In this document: positions 25,987-33,411 of the stretch, piece by piece
Layout of the letters: each line of letters opens with the position of its first letter
How positions within the stretch are numbered: the stretch's first letter is position 1
Assembly: GCA_963771735.1 (NCBI GenBank)
Contig: CAVYUN010000002.1
Coordinates: 434,001-498,000 of the forward strand
Origin: 66-474 sp963771735
GTDB taxonomy: Bacteria; Pseudomonadota; Gammaproteobacteria; Xanthomonadales; Rhodanobacteraceae
DNA length: 64,000 nt
Direction of reading: 5' to 3'
Made by a program: the position numbers and the translations under genes
The notes under the pieces: generated by a model
The model's database searches: none
What the model saw: the letters and a program-made list of their open reading frames with translations, nothing else
Told to the model about the DNA's origin: nothing

Positions 25987-26871
25987 TCAGGATTCCGCAC
26001 CGAGCCGGTTCAACGGCAACCGCAGGTAACGATGGCCATCGCCGTCCGCCGGTGGCAGGCGTCCACCGCGGATGTTGACCTGCAGCGCGGGCAGCAAAAG
26101 GCGCGGCACCGGCAGGGTCGCATCGCGCGCGCGGCGTTTCGCGACGAAGGCATCTTCGCTGACACCGCCGCCGACCTGCACGTTGCCGGTCGATTCGGCG
26201 GCGATCGTGGTCGCGCTTGCCGGCCCGCGCTGCGCGGGCGGATAGTCGTGGCACAGGAACAACCGCGTGGACCCTGGTAACGCAAGGATGCGGCGGATCG
26301 ACGCATACAACAGCTCCGCATCGCCGCCCGGAAAATCGCAGCGCGCGGTCCCCACGTCCGGTGCGAACAGGGTGTCGCCGATGAAGGCGGCATCGCCGAT
26401 CACGTAGGTGAGGCTGTCGCGGGTATGGCCCGGCGTCGCCAATACACGCAACGTGAGCGTGCCGATGGCCAGTACGTCGCCGTCGTCGAGCAGTCGGTCG
26501 AACTGGCTGCCGTCGGCGATGAAGCCATCGCCGAGTCCGAACACCTGCTTGAAATGCGCCTGCACCGCGACGATGCCGCGACCGATCGCGACCGGCGCGC
26601 CGAGCGTGTCATGCAGCCAGCCCGCCGCGCTCAGGTGATCGGCATGGGCGTGGGTTTCCAGGATCCATGCGACCTGCAGCGAACGCTCGCGCAGGAACGC
26701 CAGCACCGCTTCCGCACTGGCCGTGGACGTACGCGCCGCCGCAGCGTCATAGTCGAGTACCGGATCGACGATCGCGGCCGTGGCGCCGTCGTGCACGACA
26801 TGCGTCCACGTACCGGTGTCGTTGTGGAAGAACGATTCGACTTCGGGATGCGACGGATTGCTCTGCGACAT
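25987..26871 (-). CDS. MBL-fold hydrolase, persulfide dioxygenase-like (Blh/ETHE1 type)
   Basis: A 294-residue metallo-beta-lactamase-fold protein with THAHADHLSAAGWL as the metal-binding motif, further ligands in ATPGHTRDSLTYV, GDTLFAPDVGTARCDFPGG and LFLCHDYPP. This pattern belongs to the ETHE1/Blh group of glutathione-persulfide dioxygenases, which oxidise sulfane sulfur to sulfite with iron. AAGGGGAG lies 6-8 bases before ATG 26871. Production of sulfite would feed the Soe-like enzyme encoded at 40931. It is convergent with the LysR gene (26 bp). Confidence 0.85.
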   Translation of the reverse strand: MSQSNPSHPEVESFFHNDTGTWTHVVHDGATAAIVDPVLDYDAAAARTSTASAEAVLAFLRERSLQVAWILETHAHADHLSAAGWLHDTLGAPVAIGRGIVAVQAHFKQVFGLGDGFIADGSQFDRLLDDGDVLAIGTLTLRVLATPGHTRDSLTYVIGDAAFIGDTLFAPDVGTARCDFPGGDAELLYASIRRILALPGSTRLFLCHDYPPAQRGPASATTIAAESTGNVQVGGGVSEDAFVAKRRARDATLPVPRLLLPALQVNIRGGRLPPADGDGHRYLRLPLNRLGAES

Positions 26872-26902
26872 GCGGTTCTCCCCTTCTGGCGTGCCTGCGG
26901 AT

Positions 26903-27220
26903 TCAGCGTGACGGCGCAACCGTGTCGGCCACCTCGTACAGGCGCACCAGCGGTTCCATGTCCAGCAGGAACTTGTCGTCTTCGTCGTAGTACACCGCGC
27001 GCTCGGGCTTCTTGCCGGCATAGACCTGCAGCGACTTCATCGAATCCCACAGCGTCAGCACCTGGAATTCGCACTGCTCGCCCTGCACCCGCCGCAGTAC
27101 CCATGCGCCACGCTGGCCCTTGAAACCCTTCAATGCGGGCAACGCGGTTTGCTGCAGGTGTTCGAGGTAGGCGTCGGCCCGCTCGCTGGAGGTGATGCCA
27201 CGCCAGATGCGCATGATCAT
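26903..27220 (-). CDS. Small ABM-type dimeric alpha-beta barrel protein
   Basis: A 105-residue protein resembling antibiotic-biosynthesis-monooxygenase-like (ABM) domains: MIMRIWRGITSSERADAYLEHL, GQRGAWVLRR, EFQVLTLWDSMKSLQVYAG. Such proteins act as small monooxygenases or are of unknown function; the heme/substrate residues cannot be judged here. GAGGGAG lies 8 bases before ATG 27220, which is preferred over ATG 27214. The gene may be co-transcribed with the downstream MBL hydrolase (31 bp) and follows the Y-family polymerase closely (14 bp). Confidence 0.75.
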   Translation of the reverse strand: MIMRIWRGITSSERADAYLEHLQQTALPALKGFKGQRGAWVLRRVQGEQCEFQVLTLWDSMKSLQVYAGKKPERAVYYDEDDKFLLDMEPLVRLYEVADTVAPSR

Positions 27221-27233
27221 GGAAAGCACTCCC

Positions 27234-28616
27234 TCAGGGATGGTTCGGTGACGGCCGCGGCACGGGCTTTCTGGCACGCGCGATCCGCGCCGCGCGTTCC
27301 TGCTCGAAACGGCGGTGCTCGGCCTCGGCCAGTACCTTGGCCCGGTTCATCGCGGTCAGCCACAGTTCGTGGTCCTCTTCCTGCTCCAGTTCCGGCACGC
27401 GCGTGAATGGAATGCGCATGGGCGCGGCCCCAAGCGCGGCGTGCATGCCGCCAAAATACAACGTGTTGTGGCCAAAGCGCGCGTTGACGCCGTCCAGCAG
27501 CACCGACAGCGCCTCGCCGCGCCGGTTGTCGTCGAACAGGTCGCGCGATGCCTCGGCGCGCGGCAGCAAGCGATGCAGGGTGACGCTGACCGACAGCGGT
27601 TTGGCGTGCGGGAACGGCAACCCGCCCGGTCGCCGCGCGGCCCGGTCCAGAGCCTCGTTCATGCGCTGCAGGAAGGCGCGGCTGTCGTCGGTGGGATCGA
27701 ACGCGACGTCGTGCTCCCAGCGCTGCTTGACGCCGAGGTAGCGGATGCGCAGCGACAACGCGCCCGCGAGCAATTCGTAACTGCGCAGCCGCATCGCGGC
27801 CTTCACCAGCAGTTTGGTCAGTACCGCGCGCGCGGCGCGCGGCGTGCGCAGCTCGGGCGCCAGCACGTGCGAATGCCCGACCGATCCCCGCCGTGACTCG
27901 CGCTCGGGCAGCCACTGACCGCGCAGTTGCGCCCACATCCGTTCGCCCTCGATGCCACCCCAGGCGACGCGCAGCATGTGCTTGCCCGCGGCGGTGAGTT
28001 GCGCGACGGTGTCGATGCCGACCGCATGCAGCCGCGCCTGCATCGACGTGCTGATGCCGCACAGGTCGGTCAGTTCCAGCCGATGCAGGGCGTGCGGCAA
28101 GTCTTTCTGCTCGATCACCACCAGGCCGTCCGGCTTTTGCATGTCGGTGCCGGTCTTGGCCAGCCAGTGGTTGGGCGCGATGCCGACCGAGCAACGGATC
28201 GCGCCGTTGGGTGCGGCAGCCGCGACTTCGCGCTTGACCGCGCGCGCCAGCTCGATGGCGTTTTCGCGACGACACTCGCGGCCGATCAATTCGCAGGCGG
28301 CCTCGTCCACCGAATGCACCTTGGCGATCGGCACCGCGCGGTCGATCGCGGCCATCAGGCGCCGATGCCAGGCCACGTACAACGAAGGTCGCGCTTCCAC
28401 GATCGCAATCTCCGGGCACAACCGTTTGGCGTCGCGCACCAGGCAACCGGTACGCACACCGAAAGTCTTGGCTTCGACACTGGCGGCGATGCAGCAGCCG
28501 GTCGGCGCGATGACGGGCGTCACCGCGACCGGCCGTCCGCGCAGGCGCGGCTCGTCCTCCTGCTCGACAGAGGCGAAATAGCTGTTGAAATCGACGAACA
28601 GGCTGCGCAGGGTCAT
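27234..28616 (-). CDS. Y-family DNA polymerase, DinB-like
   Basis: Translesion DNA polymerase. 460 residues: catalytic core with MTLRSLFVDFNSYFASVEQ (first metal-binding Asp), RPVAVTP, and KVHSVDEAACEL (the SxDEA catalytic pair); helix-hairpin-helix thumb (DLCGISTSMQARLHAVGIDTV); a little-finger domain (LRIRYLGVKQRWEHDVAF, LSVSVTLHRLLP) and an Arg-rich tail. It is about 100 residues longer than DinB and lacks UmuC features, so it belongs to a diverged DinB-like clade. No LexA box was recognised upstream. Start ATG 28616 gives the exact N terminus of the family; the frame extends upstream without support. Confidence 0.9.
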   Translation of the reverse strand: MTLRSLFVDFNSYFASVEQEDEPRLRGRPVAVTPVIAPTGCCIAASVEAKTFGVRTGCLVRDAKRLCPEIAIVEARPSLYVAWHRRLMAAIDRAVPIAKVHSVDEAACELIGRECRRENAIELARAVKREVAAAAPNGAIRCSVGIAPNHWLAKTGTDMQKPDGLVVIEQKDLPHALHRLELTDLCGISTSMQARLHAVGIDTVAQLTAAGKHMLRVAWGGIEGERMWAQLRGQWLPERESRRGSVGHSHVLAPELRTPRAARAVLTKLLVKAAMRLRSYELLAGALSLRIRYLGVKQRWEHDVAFDPTDDSRAFLQRMNEALDRAARRPGGLPFPHAKPLSVSVTLHRLLPRAEASRDLFDDNRRGEALSVLLDGVNARFGHNTLYFGGMHAALGAAPMRIPFTRVPELEQEEDHELWLTAMNRAKVLAEAEHRRFEQERAARIARARKPVPRPSPNHP

Positions 28617-28744
28617 GACGTCCGGAAATCGCCAGGTCCGGACCTTGTAGCCTACCGCCGTCGCACGTTTGGAGACGGTTAAACGGCCGGCGACGCATGC
28701 TAGGCTGCCGCCTGTCGCCCGAACGCCGCAAGACCGCCCCATCC

Positions 28745-29800
28745 ATGACCCGAATGCACCGACTTCCGTGGCTGCTGCTGGCACTCGCCGCGGGAATCCC
28801 GACGCTGGCCCCGGCCGGAACCCAGGCGAACCCGGCTTCTGCGCAATCCTCGCCCCCCGTCGTCGCGGCGGATGCGTCGAATCCGGACCAGGCCGCACTG
28901 GTGCGCGAAGTCGCGGCGGCCACCGGCAAGGATCCCGTGGCATTGAATGCGCTGCTGGACGGCGCGGTGGTGAAGCAAAGCATCATCGATGCGATGAACC
29001 GCCCGGCCGAAAGCAAGCCCTGGAACCAGTATCGCCCGATCTTCATGACCCCGGAGCGGATCGCCGAGGGGATTTCGTTCTACCAGCGCCATCGCGCGCT
29101 GCTGGAAGAGATATCGAAGCAGTACGGCGTGCCGCCGCAACTGATCGTCGCGATCATCGGCGTCGAAACCGACTACGGATCCAACACCGGTGGTTACCGC
29201 GTACTCGACGCGCTGGTGACGCTGGCCTTCCACTATCCGCCGCGCGCCAAATACTTCCGCGGTGAATTGAAGACGCTGCTGGAATTGCCCGACGACAAGC
29301 TGCCCGGCCCGATCCCCGACATCCATGGTTCCTACGCAGGCGCCGAGGGCCTGGCGCAATTCATGCCGTCCAGCATCCGCGATTTCGGGGTGGATGCCGA
29401 TGGCGACGCGCACGTCAACCTGACCGCGTCGCTGCCCGACGCGTTCGCCAGCATCGCCAATTACTTCCGCGCCCACGGCTGGCAGACCGGCCAGCCGATC
29501 GCGGTGCAGGCCGATCCGGGCGCCAACGCCGCGCCACCGCCCAGTTATGAAAACGCCATGCCGGTCACGCCACTTGAAACATTCACCGCCGACGGCTACG
29601 CGCCGACCGCGCAGGAAGACCCCGCGCTGCCCGCGAACCTGCTGACGCTGGACGGCGCCGACGGTCCCGAATACTGGCTGACCTTCCGGAACTTCTACGT
29701 GATCACCCGTTACAACCACAGCCCGATGTACGCGCTGGCGGTGACCCAACTCGCCGACGCGATCGCGCACGGCGTCGCCGCCGCGCCAGCCACGCAATGA
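28745..29800 (+). CDS. mltB: Lytic murein transglycosylase B family protein
   Basis: Periplasmic enzyme that cleaves peptidoglycan glycan strands to 1,6-anhydro products. The 351-residue protein has a signal sequence (LPWLLLALAAGIPTLAPAG), a substrate-binding domain (TPERIAEGISFYQRHRALLEEI) and the SLT family 3 motifs QLIVAIIGVETDYGSNTGGYRVLDAL (catalytic Glu in VETDYG), YAGAEGLAQFMPSSI, and ITRYNHSPMYALAV. No lipobox Cys is present, so it is probably soluble. ATG 28745 is chosen for the signal peptide; ATG 28754 is also possible. Overlaps rlpA by four bases. Confidence 0.92.
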   Translation: MTRMHRLPWLLLALAAGIPTLAPAGTQANPASAQSSPPVVAADASNPDQAALVREVAAATGKDPVALNALLDGAVVKQSIIDAMNRPAESKPWNQYRPIFMTPERIAEGISFYQRHRALLEEISKQYGVPPQLIVAIIGVETDYGSNTGGYRVLDALVTLAFHYPPRAKYFRGELKTLLELPDDKLPGPIPDIHGSYAGAEGLAQFMPSSIRDFGVDADGDAHVNLTASLPDAFASIANYFRAHGWQTGQPIAVQADPGANAAPPPSYENAMPVTPLETFTADGYAPTAQEDPALPANLLTLDGADGPEYWLTFRNFYVITRYNHSPMYALAVTQLADAIAHGVAAAPATQ

Positions 29801-30699
29801 ATCGCTGGTGGCGCGTTCTGGTGCCGCTCGCGCTGCTGGCGCTGGCGGCGTGCTCGTCGAATCCCGCCCGCCGCGCGCAGCCTTCGCCCGGTCACCGCGG
29901 CGACTACGGCTCGGCGCCCTGGCACGACGACACCGGCCTGTCGCAATCGGAACGCTACCGCCAGCGCGACGACTCGACCCCCAACATCGCCGGCGTCGAT
30001 TTCAACAAGATCCCCGAACCGGTGCCGAGCGCCGAACCGCGCTCGCACTACGGCAACAAGTCGCCGTACCGGGTGGACGGGCGCACCTACCATGTGCTGC
30101 CGACCGCCGCCGGCTACGACGAGCGCGGCATCGCCTCGTACTACGGCAGCAAGTTCAACGGCTACAAGACGTCCGATTTCGAGACCTACGACATGTACAA
30201 GTACTCGGCGGCCAGCAAGGTGCTGCCGCTGCCGAGCTTCGCGCGCGTCACCAACCTCGAGAACGGCAAGAGCGTGATCGTGCGCGTCAACGACCGCGGC
30301 CCGTTCGTGCCCAACCGCATCATCGACCTGTCGCTGGCGGCGGCGGTGCGCATCGGCATCTGGCCCAGGGGCACCGGCCTCGTCGAAGTCCGGGGCATCG
30401 ATCCCGCGCATCCCGAGGCGGAACCCCCGGCCGCCGCCGCGGTCACAACGCGGACCGGCGGGCAGCCGCGGCTGTACGTGCAGGTCGGTGCGTTCGCGGA
30501 TGCCGGCAACGCCGAACGGCTGGCGCAACAACTGCGAGGAATGGGTCTGGGTATGGTGCGCGTGATCGAAGCCGATGTCGGCGGACGCACCCTGCAACGC
30601 GTGCAGATCGGGCCGCTGCCCGACGTGGACGCGGTCGATCGCACCACCGCGCGCCTGGATGCGGCGGGGTTGCCGCATGCGAGTGTCGCGATACAGTGA
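29797..30699 (+). CDS. rlpA: RlpA-like lipoprotein with SPOR domain
   Basis: Outer-membrane lipoprotein of 300 residues; RlpA proteins bind naked glycan strands at the septum and in some species are lytic transglycosylases. A lipobox (LALLALAAC, Cys at about residue 19) is followed by a double-psi beta-barrel (GIASYYGSKFNGYKTSDFET, LPLPSFARVTNLENG, IVRVNDRGPFVPNRIIDLS) and a C-terminal SPOR domain (LYVQVGAFADAGNAERLAQQL). Compared with active RlpA (TAAHKTLP), the conserved His is Ser here (AASKVLP), and FHG reads FNG; the Asp of VNDRGP and the Glu are kept. Activity may therefore be lost. ATGA overlap with mltB. Confidence 0.9.
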   Translation: MNRWWRVLVPLALLALAACSSNPARRAQPSPGHRGDYGSAPWHDDTGLSQSERYRQRDDSTPNIAGVDFNKIPEPVPSAEPRSHYGNKSPYRVDGRTYHVLPTAAGYDERGIASYYGSKFNGYKTSDFETYDMYKYSAASKVLPLPSFARVTNLENGKSVIVRVNDRGPFVPNRIIDLSLAAAVRIGIWPRGTGLVEVRGIDPAHPEAEPPAAAAVTTRTGGQPRLYVQVGAFADAGNAERLAQQLRGMGLGMVRVIEADVGGRTLQRVQIGPLPDVDAVDRTTARLDAAGLPHASVAIQ

Positions 30700-30704
30700 A
30701 TGCA

Positions 30705-30970
30705 ACAATGCTCCATGCGGAGCAGTTTTGCGGAAAGCCAGGCCACGAAGCTTTGGCCATGGATGACGGCTTCAATGGCCGTTCTGATCTTTATGACCGC
30801 AAACGGCTCACGTACGATACGCAGTTTGCCATTGCGGCGATCACGGAGGATCGCAAAGCTTTTGCGAAAAGTCAGGCCATGGATGGCCGTCCTGGTTTTC
30901 CAAGTGCGCAAGTGGATCGCGTACCTTCAACAGCCCTGTGGTGCAGCGATCATGGACGATCGCACATAAT
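30705..30970. repeat. Dispersed repeat family A, copies 4a and 4b
   Basis: Two degenerate copies in tandem: GAAAGCCAGGCCACGAAG (from 30732) with CCATGGATGACGG, and GAAAAGTCAGGCCATGGATGGCC (from 30867), ending in GCAGCGATCATGGACGATCGCA (30944-30965). They fill the gap between rlpA and the carboxypeptidase gene. Confidence 0.6.
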
Positions 30971-30985
30971 GATGAAGAGCATTCA

Positions 30986-32278
30986 ATGAAAAACGCGCGT
31001 CCCCTGATCCTGGCTTCCCTCGTCGCATTCACCGGCGCGTTGTTCGCGCAGACGGCGACGCCGCCGAAACCGTCGGCGCCACCCAAGCCGGTGCCGACCA
31101 TTCCACAGACCCCGATCCCGCCACCACCGCAGCCGAACGCGCAGGCGTGGGTGCTGATGGATTACGCCAACGGCCAGGTCCTGGCGTCGCACGACATGGA
31201 CGCGCGCCGCGCGCCGGCGTCGCTGACCAAGATGATGACCGAATACGTGGTCGACGCCGAACTCGCGGCCGGCAAGATCCACATGGACGACAAGGTCTAC
31301 ATCAGCGACCACGCGTGGAAGGCCGGCGGCGCCGGTACCGACGGCTCGACCAGCTTCCTCAAGCTGCATTCCTCCGTGACGCTCAAGGACCTGTTGTACG
31401 GAATGATCATCCAGTCCGGCAACGACGCGGCGATCGCACTGGCCGAACACGTCGCGGGCTCCGAGCAGGCGTTCACGCAAATGATGAACGCCTACGCCAA
31501 GCGGCTGGGCATGGACAACACCCATTTCGTGAACGCGTCCGGCTATCCCGCGCCCGACCATTACAGCAGCGCGCACGACATCGCGATCCTGTCGCGGGCG
31601 CTGATCATGAATTTCCCCGAGGAATACAAGATCTCGGCGATCAAGTCGTTCGAATGGAACGGCATCACCCAGCACAACCGCAACACGCTGCTGTGGAGCG
31701 ACCCGACCGTGGACGGCATCAAGACCGGCTCGACCAAGGAAGCCGGTTATTGCCTTGCCGCCTCGGCGGTGCGCGACGGCATGCGCCTGATCGCCGTGAC
31801 GATGGGCGGCCCGGACATGAATGCCGCAACCAGCGGCGATGAAGCGCTGCTCAACTGGGGCTTCAATTTCTATCGCACCCACACCCTGTACGCCGCAGGC
31901 ACCACGCTGGCCAAGCCAAGGCTGTGGAAGGGTGAAGCCGACACGCTCGAACTCGGCATCGCCCACGACGCCGTGGTGACCATCCCGCGTGGCCAGTACG
32001 ACAAGCTCAAGGCCACCCTGGAATTCCCGCAGCGCCTGATCGCCCCCTACAAGCAAGGCCAGCAGCTCGGCACGCTCAAGGTCACGTTCGACGGCAAGCC
32101 GCTGGTGACCGAACCGCTGGTGGTGCTGAAGGACGCACCGCAGGGCGGCTTCTTCAAACGCTTGTGGGATGCGATCCTGCTGTGGTTCCATCACGGCAAC
32201 GGCACCACCACCACGCCGGCGCCTACCGTGACGGTGTCGTCCGCCACGCCGGTCTCGGCACCGGCCGCATCCAACTGA
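30986..32278 (+). CDS. dacC: D-alanyl-D-alanine carboxypeptidase (PBP5/6 type)
   Basis: Low-molecular-mass penicillin-binding protein that trims the terminal D-Ala of peptidoglycan stem peptides in the periplasm. 430 residues: signal peptide (LILASLVAFTGALFAQ), Pro-rich linker, transpeptidase fold with PASLTKMM (catalytic Ser/Lys), IIQSGNDAAIAL (SGN) and VDGIKTGSTKEAG (KTG), then the beta-rich PBP5 C-terminal domain and an amphipathic membrane anchor (FFKRLWDAILLWFHH) followed by a Thr/Pro tail. GAAGAG precedes ATG 30986. First gene of a dac-ybeD-lipB unit common in gammaproteobacteria. Confidence 0.95.
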   Translation: MKNARPLILASLVAFTGALFAQTATPPKPSAPPKPVPTIPQTPIPPPPQPNAQAWVLMDYANGQVLASHDMDARRAPASLTKMMTEYVVDAELAAGKIHMDDKVYISDHAWKAGGAGTDGSTSFLKLHSSVTLKDLLYGMIIQSGNDAAIALAEHVAGSEQAFTQMMNAYAKRLGMDNTHFVNASGYPAPDHYSSAHDIAILSRALIMNFPEEYKISAIKSFEWNGITQHNRNTLLWSDPTVDGIKTGSTKEAGYCLAASAVRDGMRLIAVTMGGPDMNAATSGDEALLNWGFNFYRTHTLYAAGTTLAKPRLWKGEADTLELGIAHDAVVTIPRGQYDKLKATLEFPQRLIAPYKQGQQLGTLKVTFDGKPLVTEPLVVLKDAPQGGFFKRLWDAILLWFHHGNGTTTTPAPTVTVSSATPVSAPAASN

Positions 32279-32286
32279 GGAGCAGC

Positions 32287-32574
32287 ATGCGCGACCTCGA
32301 CGACATCGAAAAAAAGGAAGGCCAGGGTTTCCAGTTTCCCGGCAGCTTCGAGATCACCGCGATGGGCAACGCCAGCGCCAACCTGCGCGAGCGCGTGCCC
32401 GAAATCCTGCGTGGCCTGGGCCTGACGGTGCTGGACGCAAGCGTGCGCGAGCGTCCGTCGAGCCAAGGCAACTACGTATCGGTCAGCGTGATGTTCAACT
32501 GTCCGTCGCGCCAGAAGCACGAAGCCGCACACGCCGCGCTGCGCGCCGATCCGGATATCCGGTACACATTGTGA
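32287..32574 (+). CDS. ybeD: YbeD/DUF493 family protein
   Basis: A 95-residue cytoplasmic protein of the YbeD family (ferredoxin-like ACT-type fold), function unknown. Recognised by FQFPGSFEITAMGNA and GNYVSVSVMFNCPSRQKHEAAHAAL. GAGGAG is seven bases before ATG 32287. It sits 8 bp after dacC and overlaps lipB by four bases (GTGA), the conserved dac-ybeD-lipB order. Confidence 0.93.
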   Translation: MRDLDDIEKKEGQGFQFPGSFEITAMGNASANLRERVPEILRGLGLTVLDASVRERPSSQGNYVSVSVMFNCPSRQKHEAAHAALRADPDIRYTL

Positions 32575-33230
32575 GCGAACGTCCGTTGCTCGTCCGCCAC
32601 CTCGGCCGCCAGCCCTACGAACCGGTCTGGCACGCGATGCAGGCATTCACCGACACGCGCGGACCCGACACTGCGGACGAGTTGTGGCTGGTCGAACACG
32701 ATCCGGTGTTCACGCTGGGCCAGGCAGGCAGGCCCGAGCACGTGCTGGCTCCGGGCGACATCCCGGTGATCCACGTCGATCGCGGCGGCCAGGTCACCTA
32801 TCACGGCCCCGGCCAGATCGTGGCTTATCCGCTGCTGGATTTGCGCCGGCTGAAACTCGGCGTGCGCGAGCTCGTCCGCCGCATCGAACAGGCGATCATC
32901 GACACCTTGGCCGAATGGAACATCGTGGCCGACCGTCGCGAGGGCGCACCCGGCGTATACGTGGGCGATGCCAAGATCGCGGCATTGGGCCTGCGCGTTC
33001 GCCACGGCTGCACGTTCCACGGGCTCGCCTTCAACGTCGCGATGGACCTGGAACCGTTCGCCCGCATCAACCCCTGCGGTTATGCGGGGCTTCAGGTTGT
33101 ACGGATGCTAGACTTGGGCGGTCCGTCGCGGCTTGCCGACGTCGAGGATGCGCTGATTGCCGAGCTGGGCCGACAATTCGGACTGTCGCCGCAGGATGCG
33201 GACCCCGCCCTGCCCCGCGCCGCAGCATGA
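32571..33230 (+). CDS. lipB: Octanoyl-[acyl-carrier-protein]:protein N-octanoyltransferase
   Basis: Transfers octanoate from ACP to lipoyl domains of 2-oxoacid dehydrogenases and glycine cleavage H protein, the first step of lipoate synthesis. The 219-residue protein shows ELWLVEHDPVFTLGQAG, the signature DRGGQVTYHGPGQIVAYPLLDL, KIAALGLRVRHGCTFHGLAFNV (catalytic Lys) and INPCGYAGLQV (catalytic Cys). GTG 32571 is the start, overlapping the ybeD stop. The partner lipA, which normally follows, is not in this window. Confidence 0.96.
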   Translation: MSERPLLVRHLGRQPYEPVWHAMQAFTDTRGPDTADELWLVEHDPVFTLGQAGRPEHVLAPGDIPVIHVDRGGQVTYHGPGQIVAYPLLDLRRLKLGVRELVRRIEQAIIDTLAEWNIVADRREGAPGVYVGDAKIAALGLRVRHGCTFHGLAFNVAMDLEPFARINPCGYAGLQVVRMLDLGGPSRLADVEDALIAELGRQFGLSPQDADPALPRAAA

Positions 33231-33411
33231 CTTGCGGCCATATCCGGCGTCGTTGGTTTCCGATAACGTAGGCTCGGGTCGTGCCGCGACGAGTCCTGAT
33301 CGCCCGTACCACGCACCCGGGCGCGCCAGCGAATCACTGGCGCATTTTCGTCCCCGTACGCGCCCCCCGGGCGCACCCGGCCGCCGCATCGCGGCCAACC
33401 AAGGAAAGTCC

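Noticed and set aside
27217..29046. Second long frame over the Y-family polymerase (609 codons)
   Set aside because: Out of frame with the FVDFN and SVDEA motifs; product is Arg/Ala-rich shadow.
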